Source of the DNA: Mycolicibacter sp. MU0083
GTDB lineage: Bacteria > Actinomycetota > Actinomycetes > Mycobacteriales > Mycobacteriaceae
Length of the DNA stretch: 64,000 nucleotides
NCBI RefSeq assembly: GCF_963378075.1
Contig: NZ_OY726394.1
Location: 3,844,001 to 3,908,000 of the forward strand
Reading direction: 5' to 3'
Positions 37,850 through 46,585 of the stretch are shown one piece after another. The translations under genes were made by a program, and so were the position numbers. A model generated the notes under the pieces. That model had not been told where the DNA came from. It saw only the letters and a list, made by a program, of their open reading frames with translations, and did not search any database. Position 1 is the stretch's first letter. Each line of letters begins with the position of its first letter.

Positions 37850-39069
37850 CGCCGGGCGAAGGCCGGGGCGCGCTCGGGTCGCACCCCCACCCCGACCAGG
37901 AACGCCGGGATACCCGCCAGCCACGGCAGCCTGGTCAACACGGTGCCCACGGCCGCGGGCGGGCTCAGGTTCGCCCCGCGCAGGATCGGGCCCAGCGCCC
38001 GGTGCGCCACCCGCTGTGCGGTCTGGGTGATGACGGTGGGCACCTGACGGCGCCGTTGCACGGCGGCCAGCTCACGCCGGCTCACCCGGCCTTCGCGTAG
38101 CGGTTGCGCCAGGATGGTCGCGGCGGCCACCGCGTCCTGCACCGCCAGATTGATGCCGACACCGCCCACCGGGGACATCGCATGCGCGGCGTCGCCGATG
38201 CACAGCAGGCCGTCGATGCTCCAGTGCCGCAAGCGATTCACCCGAACATCGAGGTGTTTGACATCGTCCATGGTGCGCAGTGCCGCAGCGGATTCCTCGG
38301 CTTCGGGGATGAGCTCCACCACGTCCCGGCGGAACGCCTCGATGCCGCGCGCCCGCTTGTCCGCATCGGTGCCTTTGCGCCCCAGATAGGCCACCTGATA
38401 GTAGCTGTCGCGGGGGATCATGATCGCGGCCCGGCCGGGGCCCAGGCGGGGCAGCAGGGTGGGTTCGCCGGCGCGGTCGTTGGGCAGCCGGAACCACCAC
38501 ACATCGAAGTTCACCGGAAACTCTCGGGAGTGCAGGCCGGCCTCGTGGCGCGCGATGGACCAGCGTCCGTCGCAGGCGACGGTGAGGGCGGCACGCAGTT
38601 CGCCGTCGCCGTTCCCGTCCCGGTAGCGCACCCCGGCCACCCGGCCGTCGTCGTGCAGTAGCCCGGTGACCTCGGTCTGCATCCGCAGGGTGAACGTCGG
38701 CTCGGCCTGCGCGGCTTCGGCGAGCAGGTTGAGCAGATCCCACTGCGGCACCATCGCGATGTAGGGGTGCGGCTGGCGGCGCAACCGGCCGAAGTCGACG
38801 ACGGTGACGTCGCGGCCGGCCACATCGAGGCTGACCTGGTGAATCTCACTGCGGGCCAACGTCTCGAAGCGTTCCCACAATCCGAGTTCGTCGAGCAGCC
38901 GCAACGTGGTGGGGTGCACGGTGTCGCCGCGGAAGTCCCGCAGGAAATCGGCGTGCTTCTCCAGCAGCGTCACCTGCACGCCCGCCCGGGCCAGCAGCAG
39001 ACCCAGCACCATGCCCGCGGGTCCGCCACCGACGATCGCGCAGGTGGTGGTGTCCGTCATGTCGCCCAT
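37846..39069 (-). CDS. FAD-dependent aromatic-type monooxygenase (UbiH/PHBH family)
   Basis: 407 residues, group A flavin monooxygenase. FAD-binding GGGPAGMVLGLLLARAG at residues ~14-30, the second FAD motif CIGDAAHAMSPVGGVGINLAVQDA near 290, and the DG motif region (VACDGRWSIAR). Substrate unknown. It sits on the opposite strand between two paralogous fatty-acid methyltransferases and overlaps the first tail-to-tail. Start could be MGDMTDT, used here, or MTDTTTC three codons on. Confidence 0.9.
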   Translation of the reverse strand: MGDMTDTTTCAIVGGGPAGMVLGLLLARAGVQVTLLEKHADFLRDFRGDTVHPTTLRLLDELGLWERFETLARSEIHQVSLDVAGRDVTVVDFGRLRRQPHPYIAMVPQWDLLNLLAEAAQAEPTFTLRMQTEVTGLLHDDGRVAGVRYRDGNGDGELRAALTVACDGRWSIARHEAGLHSREFPVNFDVWWFRLPNDRAGEPTLLPRLGPGRAAIMIPRDSYYQVAYLGRKGTDADKRARGIEAFRRDVVELIPEAEESAAALRTMDDVKHLDVRVNRLRHWSIDGLLCIGDAAHAMSPVGGVGINLAVQDAVAAATILAQPLREGRVSRRELAAVQRRRQVPTVITQTAQRVAHRALGPILRGANLSPPAAVGTVLTRLPWLAGIPAFLVGVGVRPERAPAFARR

Positions 39070-39142
39070 CGCGGTGCCACGTTACGCGGGTTTGAGGTGC
39101 CGTCCCGGCGGTTATCCGCATCTGGGCAAGGGGGGACCCATC

Positions 39143-40459
39143 ATGATGGTGAAAACGCAGCCGACCACCAGCACTCCGACCGCCACCGACGGCAGACTCG
39201 GCTTGGCCGAGGTCTTGATGCTGCTCGCCGGCGGCGGGCAGCCGCCGCTGAAGATCTCCGCCTACGACGGCAGCAGCATCGGGCCGGGCGACGCGGCGCT
39301 GGGGGTGGAGTTGCTGACCCCGCGGGCCACCAACTATCTGGCGACCTCGCCGGGCCAGCTCGGCATCGCGCGGGCCTACGTCGCCGGTGATCTGGAACTG
39401 CGCGGGGTACATCCGGGCGATCCCTACCCGGTGCTAAACGCCTTGACCGATCTGGAGTTCCGGCATCCGGCGCCGCGGGCGCTGGCCAACATCGTGCGCT
39501 CTATCGGGCTCAAGAACCTCAAGCCGATCGCGCCGCCGGCGGAGGAAGCGCCGCCGCGCTGGCGCCGGGCCGTCGACGGTCTGCGGCACTCCAGGGCCCG
39601 CGACGCCGACGCCATCCACCACCACTACGACCTGTCCAACACCTTCTACGAATGGGTGTTGGGCCCGTCGATGACCTACAGCTGTGCGATCTACCCGCGC
39701 GCCGACGCGACGCTGGAGGAGGCCCAGGAGAACAAGTATCGGCTGATCTTCGAGAAGCTGCGTCTGCAACCCGGCGACCGACTGCTCGACGTGGGCTGCG
39801 GCTGGGGCGGCATGGTCCGTTACGCCGCCCGCCACGGTGTGCACGTACTCGGGGTGAGCCTGTCGGGCGAGCAGGTGGCGCGGGCCCAGCGCGACATCGT
39901 CGCCGAGGGCCTGTCGGAGCTGGCCGAGGTGCGCTACAGCGACTACCGGGATGTGCGCGAGGCCGGGTTCGACGCCGTTTCGTCGATCGGGGTCAGCGAA
40001 CACATCGGGGTGCGCCACTACCGCTCCTATTTCGGTTGCCTCAAATCGAAGCTGCGCACCGGCGGGTTACTGCTGAATCAGTGCGTGACGCTGCCGGACA
40101 ACTCGACCTACCGCGGTGACGCGTTCACCGACCGGTACGTGTTCCCCGACGGCGAGATCACCGGGTCGGGCCGCGTCATCTCCGCCATCCAGCAGACCGG
40201 GCTGGAGGTGCTGCACGAGGAGGACTTCCGGCACCACTACGCGATGACGCTACGGCAGTGGGGCCGCAACCTGGTGGCGCACTGGGACGACGCCGTCGCC
40301 GAGGTCGGGCTGGGCCGGGCCAAGGTGTGGGGGCTCTACATGGCGGCGTCGGTGCTGTGCTTCGAACGCAACCTGTTCCAGTTGCATCAGGTGCTGGCCA
40401 GCAACGTCGACGACGACGGCGACGACGATCTGCCGCTGCGGCCTTGGTGGCAGCCTTAG
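39143..40459 (+). CDS. Cyclopropane/branched fatty-acid methyltransferase 2
   Basis: 438 residues, paralogue of 36554-37849 with the same layout: the N-terminal AYDGS and RAYVAGDLELRGVHPGDPY stretches, HHHYDLSNTFYEWVLGPSMTYSCA, the SAM motif LLDVGCGWGGMVRYAARHG and an identical PLRPWW ending. The strong AAGGGGGGA ribosome site supports the ATG at 39143. It has no oxidoreductase partner of its own and is transcribed divergently from the flavin monooxygenase (73 bases between starts). Likely arose by local duplication; substrate or position specificity may differ. Confidence 0.9.
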   Translation: MMVKTQPTTSTPTATDGRLGLAEVLMLLAGGGQPPLKISAYDGSSIGPGDAALGVELLTPRATNYLATSPGQLGIARAYVAGDLELRGVHPGDPYPVLNALTDLEFRHPAPRALANIVRSIGLKNLKPIAPPAEEAPPRWRRAVDGLRHSRARDADAIHHHYDLSNTFYEWVLGPSMTYSCAIYPRADATLEEAQENKYRLIFEKLRLQPGDRLLDVGCGWGGMVRYAARHGVHVLGVSLSGEQVARAQRDIVAEGLSELAEVRYSDYRDVREAGFDAVSSIGVSEHIGVRHYRSYFGCLKSKLRTGGLLLNQCVTLPDNSTYRGDAFTDRYVFPDGEITGSGRVISAIQQTGLEVLHEEDFRHHYAMTLRQWGRNLVAHWDDAVAEVGLGRAKVWGLYMAASVLCFERNLFQLHQVLASNVDDDGDDDLPLRPWWQP

Positions 40460-40469
40460 CAGGCCGTGG

Positions 40470-42470
40470 TCAGTCCCCGCCGATGCGGCGGGCGCCGAGT
40501 TCGTTCTGCAGGAGTTCCAGGGCGACTTCTTCGGGGTCGCGGCGCGGCGCGGCGTCGGCGCCCGAGGCGGCGTCGTCGGCGACCTCGGCCAGCATGGCCT
40601 CCTCGTCGGCGCGCCGGGCCGATTCGGCGTCGACCGGTGCGGATGCCGCGGCGTGGCCGCCGGCGGGCCCCCCGGTTTCGCAGCGCACCCGCCAGTTCAC
40701 CCCCAGGGCGTCTTTGAGGGCCTCGGTGATGACGTCGGTGTTGCGCGGTTCGGACAGTCGCCGGGCCAGCGAGGGTGTTTCGTGGGACAGCACCAGCGTG
40801 TCGCCCTCGACGGCGCGCACGGTCGCGGCGGCCAGCATCGCCTCGGTGGAGCGACTGCGTTGACGCACCTTCTCTCGCACGGTGCTCCACACGGAGCGCA
40901 CGGCGGCCGCATCGGGTTCGCCGGGAGCAGCCGACACGGGGGCCGCCGGTGCCGGGGCCACCGGGGCCGGGGGCGCTGCGGCGGGGGGCGCTGCTGCGGC
41001 GGGGGCCGGGTCGGGCTGGCGGACCGGTTCGGGTTCCCAGGCCGGGGTGGGTGCCGGACGCGCCTCCGGCGGCGGGGACGACGCCGTCGCCGCGGGCGCC
41101 TGGGAGCGCCGGGTGAACTGCTTGGCGGCGGGTGCCGGCGCAGCAGGGGCCGGAGCGGGGGCAGCAGGGGCGGGAGCCGCCGGAGCGGGAGCCGCGACCG
41201 GCCGGGCCGGTGCGGCGGAGGCGGCCTGTGCGGCAGGGGCGGGCCGTACCGCCGGAGCGGGCCGTGCCGCGCCCGTCGCGGTCGCCGGGATCGACATGTC
41301 CAGCCGGCCCTCGATGCGCTCCACCCGCTGCAGCAGCGCGGCCTCGGTGTCGGCGGCCGACGGCAGCAGCAGCCGGGCGCAGACCACCTCCAGCAGCAGT
41401 CGTGGTGCGGTGGCGCCGCGCATCTCGCCGAGGCCGGCATGCACCACCTCGGCGTACCGGGTCAGGGTGGCCGGCCCCAGCCGGGCGGCCTGCTCCCGCA
41501 TGCGCTCCAGCATGTCTTCGGGCGCGTCGACCACGCCCTTGGCCACCGCGTCGGGGACGGCCTGCAGCACGATCAGGTCCCGGAACCGCTCCAACAGATC
41601 GATGGCGAACCGGCGCGGGTCGTGGCCGGCGTCGACCACCGCCTCCACCGCGCCGAACAGCGAGGCGCCGTCCCCGGCGGCCAGGGCGTCGACCGCCTCG
41701 TCGATCAGGGCGACGTCGGTGGCGCCCAGCAGGCCCAGCGCCCGCTGGTAGCGGACGTGGTTGACGTCGGGGTTGCCGTCCATCGGCTCGGAGCCGGCCA
41801 GCAGCTGGTCGAGCACCGAGAGCGTGTCCCGCGGGGAACCGCCGCCGGCACGGATCACCAGCGGGTACACCGCGTCGTCGACCGCGACGTGTTCCTGTTC
41901 GCAGATCCGCCCGATCAGTTCCCGCATGGTCCGCGGCGCCAGCAGCCGGAACGGGTAGTGGTGGGTGCGGCTGCGGATGGTCGGCAGCACCTTCTCCGGT
42001 TCGGTGGTGGCGAACACGAAGATCAGGTGGTCCGGCGGCTCCTCGACGATCTTGAGCAGCGCGTTGAATCCCGCGGGGGTGACCATGTGCGCTTCGTCGA
42101 TGATGAAGATCCGGTAGCGCGACTGGGCGGGCGCGTAGAAGGCCCGGTCCCGCAGATCACGGGTGTCGTCGACGCCGCCGTGGCTGGCCGCGTCGAGTTC
42201 GACGACGTCGATGCTGCCCGCCCCGTTGGGGGCCAGCGCCACGCACGAGTCGCACGTCCCGCACGGCGTGGGCGTCGGGCCTTGCACGCAGTTCAGCGAG
42301 CGGGCCAGGATGCGCGCCGACGACGTCTTGCCGCAGCCGCGGGGCCCGGAGAACAGGTAGGCGTGGTTGATCCGGTTCGCCGACAATGCCGCGCACAACG
42401 GTTCGGTGACGTGCTCCTGCCCCACTACTTCGGCGAAGGTTGCCGGCCGGTACTTGCGGTAGAGCGCCAC
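40470..42470 (-). CDS. dnaX: DNA polymerase III subunit tau/gamma
   Basis: 666 residues. Clamp-loader ATPase: N-terminal YRKYRPATFAEVVGQEHV, Walker A SGPRGCGKTS at about 41-50, a zinc module (CVQ...CGTCDSC), Walker B DEAH in FIIDEAHMV, and the sensor SRTHHYPFRLL. A long Ala/Pro-rich linker (about residues 390-540) is followed by a C-terminal tau-like domain. I see no frameshift signal for a separate gamma form. GTG start; convergent with the methyltransferase, ten bases apart. Confidence 0.97.
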   Translation of the reverse strand: MALYRKYRPATFAEVVGQEHVTEPLCAALSANRINHAYLFSGPRGCGKTSSARILARSLNCVQGPTPTPCGTCDSCVALAPNGAGSIDVVELDAASHGGVDDTRDLRDRAFYAPAQSRYRIFIIDEAHMVTPAGFNALLKIVEEPPDHLIFVFATTEPEKVLPTIRSRTHHYPFRLLAPRTMRELIGRICEQEHVAVDDAVYPLVIRAGGGSPRDTLSVLDQLLAGSEPMDGNPDVNHVRYQRALGLLGATDVALIDEAVDALAAGDGASLFGAVEAVVDAGHDPRRFAIDLLERFRDLIVLQAVPDAVAKGVVDAPEDMLERMREQAARLGPATLTRYAEVVHAGLGEMRGATAPRLLLEVVCARLLLPSAADTEAALLQRVERIEGRLDMSIPATATGAARPAPAVRPAPAAQAASAAPARPVAAPAPAAPAPAAPAPAPAAPAPAAKQFTRRSQAPAATASSPPPEARPAPTPAWEPEPVRQPDPAPAAAAPPAAAPPAPVAPAPAAPVSAAPGEPDAAAVRSVWSTVREKVRQRSRSTEAMLAAATVRAVEGDTLVLSHETPSLARRLSEPRNTDVITEALKDALGVNWRVRCETGGPAGGHAAASAPVDAESARRADEEAMLAEVADDAASGADAAPRRDPEEVALELLQNELGARRIGGD

Positions 42471-42524
42471 GCCAGCAGGGTACTTGTTCGCGCCGACGGC
42501 GGTGTAGCCCCGGCGGATTGCGCA

Positions 42525-43130
42525 CTACGGTTTGGGGCGCAGAAAACCCAAGGTGTTCCACATCGGGCTGAAGTCACGCTGGTTGAGGGTCACGAACAAC
42601 CGGCCGCCGGAGTTCTGGTCGGCGGTTTGGTACTGCAGCAGCGGTCCATGGCCATGGACGTCGGTGACGACCGCGGCGTGCCCGTGCTCGCTGACGACGC
42701 CGCCCGGGTCGTAGACGACGATGTCGCCGATCCGCGGCTCGTTGAGCCCGCCCTCGAACGGCACCCGGTCGAAGTACCGGTCCAGGCCGTTGGTGGGGAA
42801 ATGGTGGTACAGGTCGGAGACGTTGACGCTGGGATCGTGGTTGCGCCACCAGCCCAGCGACTGGATGTAGTGCTCCACGAGCGGGTAGCACTGGCCGTCG
42901 CCGTAGACCACCGGGTTGCCCAGTGCGGCCTCGGCGGCGTTACCCCGGAAGATGTCGAGTTCCTCGACGGCCCGCTGCGGCAGCGGCGCGGGCTCGGCGG
43001 ATGCGGCCGCAACCGGCTGCACCGGGCGCGGGTCGACCGGCGGTCCCGGCAGCGCGTGCGCCGCGGGGAATGGTCCCAGCATCGCGAACGCGGCCGCCGC
43101 CACCGCCGCTTTGGCGCCGAATCCCGGCAC
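42525..43130 (-). CDS. Secreted CHAP-domain protein
   Basis: 201 residues. Signal peptide to about residue 26 (AHA/LPG), a Pro/Ala-rich spacer, then a CHAP (Cys, His-dependent amidohydrolase/peptidase) domain. The nucleophile is the Cys in VYGDGQCYPLVEHY, with DIVVYDPGG and the His in VSEHGHAAVV. Likely a peptidoglycan hydrolase or a CHAP-fold wall protein. The GTG start lies one base after the aminotransferase stop, so the two are in one operon. Confidence 0.85.
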   Translation of the reverse strand: MPGFGAKAAVAAAAFAMLGPFPAAHALPGPPVDPRPVQPVAAASAEPAPLPQRAVEELDIFRGNAAEAALGNPVVYGDGQCYPLVEHYIQSLGWWRNHDPSVNVSDLYHHFPTNGLDRYFDRVPFEGGLNEPRIGDIVVYDPGGVVSEHGHAAVVTDVHGHGPLLQYQTADQNSGGRLFVTLNQRDFSPMWNTLGFLRPKP

Positions 43131-43131
43131 G

Positions 43132-44406
43132 TCAGCCCAGCAGCTGTTCGGCCGCGGCCAGCAGCGCGCAGGTGGCCAGCCCGTCGACGGCGTCGCGCAG
43201 GTCTTCGGCGGACGGGAACGACGGGGCGATCCGGATGTTCTTGTCCTCGGGATCCTTGCGGTACGGGAACGACGCCCCGGCCTCGGTGACCGCGATGCCG
43301 GCGTCCTTGGCCAGCGCGACGGTGCGACGCGCAGTGCCCGGCCAGACGTCGAGGCTGATGAAGTAGCCGCCCTTGGGGTCGGTCCAGGATGCGATCTTCG
43401 ACTCGCCCAGCCGGCTCTGCAGGATCTCGGCGGCCAGCTCGAACTTGGGCGCCAGGATCTGCTGGTGGCGACGCATGTGCTGCCGCACGCCCTCGGCGTC
43501 GCCGAAGAAGCGCAGGTGCCGCAGCTGGTTGACCTTGTCCGGCCCGATCGAGCGCTTGCCGGCGTACTGCAGATACCAGGTGATGTTGCCCAGTGAGCCG
43601 CCGAAGAAGCTGACGCCCGCCCCGGCGAAGGTGATCTTGGAGGTGGAGGCGAACACGTAGGGCCGGTTGGGGTTGCCGGCCGCGGCGGCCAGCCCGAGGA
43701 TGTCGATCTGGTGCGGGAATTCGGCGGTCAGGGTGTGCACCGCGTAGGCGTTGTCCCAGAACAGCCGGAAATCCGGCGCGGCGGTCTTCATCTGCACCAG
43801 GCGGCGCACCGTCTCCCAGGAGTAGGTGACGCCGGTCGGGTTGCCGAAGATCGGCACCGTCCACATGCCCTTGATCGCCGGGTCGGCGGCGACGAGTTCC
43901 TCGATCAGGTCGACGTCGGGGCCGTCTTCGCGCATCGGGACCGGGATCATCTCGATGCCCAGGGTCTCGGTGATCGCGAAGTGCCGGTCGTAGCCGGGGA
44001 CCGGGCACAGGAACTTGACGGCCGGCTCCTGACTCCAGGGCCGCGGCGAGTCCACGCCGCCGTGCAGCATCGAGAAGACGATGACGTCGTGCATGAACTC
44101 CAGGCTGGCGTTGTTGCCGGCGATCAGGTTGGGCACCGCGATGCCGAGCAGCTCACCGAAGATCGCCCGCAGCTCGGGCAGCCCTTGCAGGCCGCCGTAG
44201 TTACGGGTGTCGGTGCCGTCGTCGCTGCGGAAGTCACCCGCACCGGGCAGGGCCAGCAGTCCGTTGGACAGGTCCAGCTGCTCGGGCGCGGGTTTGCCGC
44301 GGGTGAGGTCCAGCGCGAGCTTCTTGGCCTGCAAGTCGGCGTAGTCGCGCTGGAAGCGCTCATACTGCGCAGTCAGGTCGGCACGGTTGAGGGTATGCAG
44401 CGACAC
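43132..44406 (-). CDS. Aspartate aminotransferase (Rv3722c-like)
   Basis: 424 residues, PLP-dependent class I fold type. Very similar to M. tuberculosis Rv3722c, reported as the main aspartate aminotransferase there: ALDLTRGKPAPEQLDLS, VPIFGNPTGVTYSWETV, and the PLP lysine in FASTSKITFAG. The GTG at 44406 (VSLHTLNRADL) was chosen; a frame 17 codons longer would run into the SRP RNA. It links glutamate nitrogen to aspartate, the substrate of the lysC-asd pathway in this window. Confidence 0.94.
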   Translation of the reverse strand: MSLHTLNRADLTAQYERFQRDYADLQAKKLALDLTRGKPAPEQLDLSNGLLALPGAGDFRSDDGTDTRNYGGLQGLPELRAIFGELLGIAVPNLIAGNNASLEFMHDVIVFSMLHGGVDSPRPWSQEPAVKFLCPVPGYDRHFAITETLGIEMIPVPMREDGPDVDLIEELVAADPAIKGMWTVPIFGNPTGVTYSWETVRRLVQMKTAAPDFRLFWDNAYAVHTLTAEFPHQIDILGLAAAAGNPNRPYVFASTSKITFAGAGVSFFGGSLGNITWYLQYAGKRSIGPDKVNQLRHLRFFGDAEGVRQHMRRHQQILAPKFELAAEILQSRLGESKIASWTDPKGGYFISLDVWPGTARRTVALAKDAGIAVTEAGASFPYRKDPEDKNIRIAPSFPSAEDLRDAVDGLATCALLAAAEQLLG

Positions 44407-44442
44407 GGGTGCGCCTTTCGACGTCGAAGGCCCGACATATAA

Positions 44443-44530
44443 GGGGACCCCGCGCACCCGCCAGAGCCCATTGACCCTTGCTGCCTTCCGGCCCTGGGGG
44501 AGTTCACAGGATGGACGCCGCGCGGGGTCC
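44443..44530 (-). ncRNA. ffs: 4.5S-type signal recognition particle RNA
   Basis: On the minus strand, long complementary ends (GGACCCCGCG and CGCGGGGTCC) close a hairpin. Its apical part carries the universal SRP sequences: AGGGCCGGAAGGCAGCAAGG (tetraloop and Ffh-binding symmetric loop) followed by GGTCAATGGG. About 88 nt, the small bacterial form without an Alu domain. It lies 37 bases upstream of the aminotransferase start. Confidence 0.95.
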
Positions 44531-44624
44531 GAGAGACGAGTCTAGCGGTGATCGGATGCGTCGCGAAGCCGGGCAGGGTGAGCGGTGCGCAAAGCACCCA
44601 GCGGACTCAGCTACCATTGCCGAC

Positions 44625-44710
44625 GGAGGATTCGCCTAGTGGCCTATGGCGCTCGCCTGGAACGCGGGTTGGGTTAATAGCCCTCAGGGGTTCAAATCCC
44701 CTATCCTCCG
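44625..44710 (+). tRNA. tRNA-Ser (GGA)
   Basis: Acceptor arms GGAGGAT and ATCCTCC, D-arm with CCTAGTGGCC, anticodon stem CTCGC/GCGGG with loop CTGGAAC (anticodon GGA, reading UCC/UCU). A long variable arm (GGGT-TAAT-AGCCC) marks a class II tRNA, with T arm GGGGTTCAAATCCCC. CCA is not encoded. Confidence 0.95.
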
Positions 44711-44719
44711 CACCCGAGA

Positions 44720-44763
44720 CAGGTGCGGCCGGACCGACAGTTTTGCTGGTCCGGCCGCACCTG
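44720..44763 (+). terminator. Hairpin terminator after tRNA-Ser(GGA)
   Basis: Sixteen perfect base pairs (44720-44735 with 44748-44763) around a 12-base loop, starting 10 bases after the tRNA. There is no strong T tract behind it, which is common for mycobacterial terminators. It also lies just before lucA and may insulate that gene. Confidence 0.75.
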
Positions 44764-44792
44764 AATCACTACTGACGAGCATGGGAGGTGGC

Positions 44793-45512
44793 GTGAGTCG
44801 TACCGTCGCCACGGTTTGGCACGCGTCGCTCTCCGCTCTCGCCGCGCTCCTGTACTTCCTGTTCGTGTTGCCCCGCTGGTGGGAGCTGACCGGTTTCGCC
44901 CCGCACACCCTGGGCACCGTGATGCGGATTCTGCTCGGTCTGCTGATCGGCGCGACGGCCGTGCCGGTGTCGGCGGCCCTCAAGCAGGCCCGCAAGCCGG
45001 AGTTCGGCACCCCGCAGTTGGCCCTGTCGCTGCTGTCCGGTGCCGCGGTGGCACCCCTGGTAGCGGGCACCCTGATCCTGGGCACCGCGATCAGCGAGAT
45101 CTGGCTGTCGCTGGACGACGCCGGCATGTGGCTGTTCGGGATCTACGGGGCCGCGGCCGCGATCGCCCTGCTGGGCATCGGCGCGTTCTACCTGGCCTCG
45201 GTGGCCGAGCAGCCGGCGCCGCCGCCCAAACCGATCAAGCTCAAGACCCCCAAGCAGCCCAAGCGTGGGCGCCGCGGCAAGAAGGCCGAGGCGGCCGAGT
45301 CCGAAGCCGAAGCCGAGGCACCTGTCGAGGACGCCGACGAGACCGTGGACGCCGGGGACGACGAGGCCGACGGCGAGGACGCCGCGGAAGAGACCGTCGA
45401 GGTCGAGGCGGACGACGCCGCGGAAGAGACCGTCGAGGCCGCGGCCGAAGAAGCCGGGGACACCGAAGAACTGCGCCCGACCGGCAAGCGTCAGGCCAAA
45501 AAAGACGGCTGA
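44793..45512 (+). CDS. lucA: LucA, Mce-associated lipid-uptake coordinator (Rv3723-like)
   Basis: 239 residues, with about four transmembrane segments in the first 135 residues and then a long charged tail rich in Lys and later in Glu/Asp/Ala. In M. tuberculosis LucA stabilises the Mce1 and Mce4 importers for fatty acids and cholesterol. GTG start chosen because GGGAGG lies seven bases upstream; the in-frame ATG at 44781 would precede that ribosome site. Position after tRNA-Ser and SRP RNA is the same as in M. tuberculosis. No mce genes are in the window. Confidence 0.88.
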   Translation: MSRTVATVWHASLSALAALLYFLFVLPRWWELTGFAPHTLGTVMRILLGLLIGATAVPVSAALKQARKPEFGTPQLALSLLSGAAVAPLVAGTLILGTAISEIWLSLDDAGMWLFGIYGAAAAIALLGIGAFYLASVAEQPAPPPKPIKLKTPKQPKRGRRGKKAEAAESEAEAEAPVEDADETVDAGDDEADGEDAAEETVEVEADDAAEETVEAAAEEAGDTEELRPTGKRQAKKDG

Positions 45513-45542
45513 CCGGCTGCCTGCCGGACTACCCTGGACGCT

Positions 45543-45881
45543 ATGACCGAGCATCTCGGTGCGTTCCCACCGCGCGAAAGCGCACTCGCCGAACGACTGG
45601 CGGCCTCAGCGACCGCCGACCGGGAATTTCAGACCATCCTGCAGCAGGCGGTAGCGGCCACCGTCGAGTCCCGGCGGCGCCTGGATGCCCTCGAGGCCGA
45701 GATCCGGGAATCGGCCGGCGCTTGGGCAGGCCTGGACACCCCGGCCGGCAACCGAGAGTTCCAGCAGTATCTGGCCACCAAGACCCGTGAGATCCATCGG
45801 ATAGTCGCCGACGCGGCCGACGACAGCCGCCGGCGGGCGAACGCGGTGTCGGCCCTGGCCGACCGCTATCCGGCCGGTTAG
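45543..45881 (+). CDS. DUF4226 small helical protein
   Basis: 112 residues, predicted all-helical, with LLQQAVAATVESRRRLDALEAEIRE and a TPAGNREFQQYLATKTREIHRIV block typical of DUF4226 (PF10774), a mycobacterial family. No signal peptide or membrane segment. It follows lucA by 30 bases and may share its transcript. Function unknown. Confidence 0.82.
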   Translation: MTEHLGAFPPRESALAERLAASATADREFQTILQQAVAATVESRRRLDALEAEIRESAGAWAGLDTPAGNREFQQYLATKTREIHRIVADAADDSRRRANAVSALADRYPAG

Positions 45882-45900
45882 AAACGCCGTTCGAGAACCG

Positions 45901-46386
45901 TTACGGCTTCGGGGACCAGTCCCACACCGACATGTCGTCGCGCGGGTACTGGCTGCAATTCTCGGTCGACTTCGCGACGACGCCCTTGTTGTTGAAGAAG
46001 ATCTTGGCGTGGTTGGGCCACGACACGGTCAGCGGGTCGGCGAAGTTGGTCGCCAACTCCTCGGAGTAGGCCCGCCGCTGCGCGGCGTCCAGCGAGAAGA
46101 ACCAGTGCATCTTGTCGATGGTGGCCTGCTGCACCTGCACGGGCTTGTTGTGCATGTCGATCATGTAGCGCTCGTAGTAGACCGGCGAGAAGTCCCGGCT
46201 GGCGGCCAGCATCTGCTCGGCGCTGCAGTCGGTCTTGATCACCCGGCGCGGGATCGGGAAGTCGTCGGTCGCGTCGGCGGCGGCGGTGGCGGGCAGGATT
46301 GCGGCGCTCAACGCGGCGGCCGCAGCGGCCACGATGGCGCCCCGGAAAATCGGGCGGTGCTTACGCATGGAATCCACTGTAGCCAT
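45901..46386 (-). CDS. Secreted DUF5078 protein
   Basis: 161 residues from MATVDSMRKH (ATG 46386; ATG 46368 is also possible). Signal peptide with cleavage near AAA/DATDD. The mature part resembles the mycobacterial DUF5078 family: DFPIPRRVIKTDCSAEQMLAAS, FSPVYYERYMID, MHWFFSLDAAQRRAYSEE, IFFNNKGVVAKST. Two cysteines probably form a disulfide. The preceding 199 bases include an AT-rich stretch that is the likely promoter. Function unknown. Confidence 0.85.
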   Translation of the reverse strand: MATVDSMRKHRPIFRGAIVAAAAAALSAAILPATAAADATDDFPIPRRVIKTDCSAEQMLAASRDFSPVYYERYMIDMHNKPVQVQQATIDKMHWFFSLDAAQRRAYSEELATNFADPLTVSWPNHAKIFFNNKGVVAKSTENCSQYPRDDMSVWDWSPKP

Positions 46387-46515
46387 TCCCCCGGTCCTCT
46401 CCTCTAATCGGTTGTTCGGCCGCCGAACCCGCCGGTGAGACCCGTGAGCCGGGTGAAGCGGGTGAGACGAATGCGGCGGTGAAACGACCGCGCAGCCACT
46501 CGAACTCGTCACGCA

Positions 46516-46541
46516 ATGCTACATAACTTTAGCCATGCTAC
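46516..46541. promoter_or_regulatory. AT-rich promoter region with direct repeat
   Basis: Two copies of ATGCTAC (46516-46522 and 46535-46541), 19 bases apart, in the most AT-rich part of the 199-base gap between mmpL and the DUF5078 gene. CTAATTAG follows at once. Candidate operator for the DUF5078 gene, which reads leftward. No known mycobacterial box fits. Confidence 0.35.
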
Positions 46542-46585
46542 CTAATTAGTTTTCCGGCCCCGGGCATGGAATCGCTCACAGCCGG

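Noticed and set aside
40653..43289. 878-codon plus-strand frame antisense to dnaX and the CHAP gene
   Set aside because: Spans two real convergent-frame genes and is Gly/Arg/His-rich; no start signal or domain.
46530..46552. IdeR iron box upstream of the DUF5078 gene near mmpS-mmpL
   Set aside because: Minus-strand TTAGGTAGC start looks promising, but only about eight of 19 consensus positions fit and the second half-site is missing.
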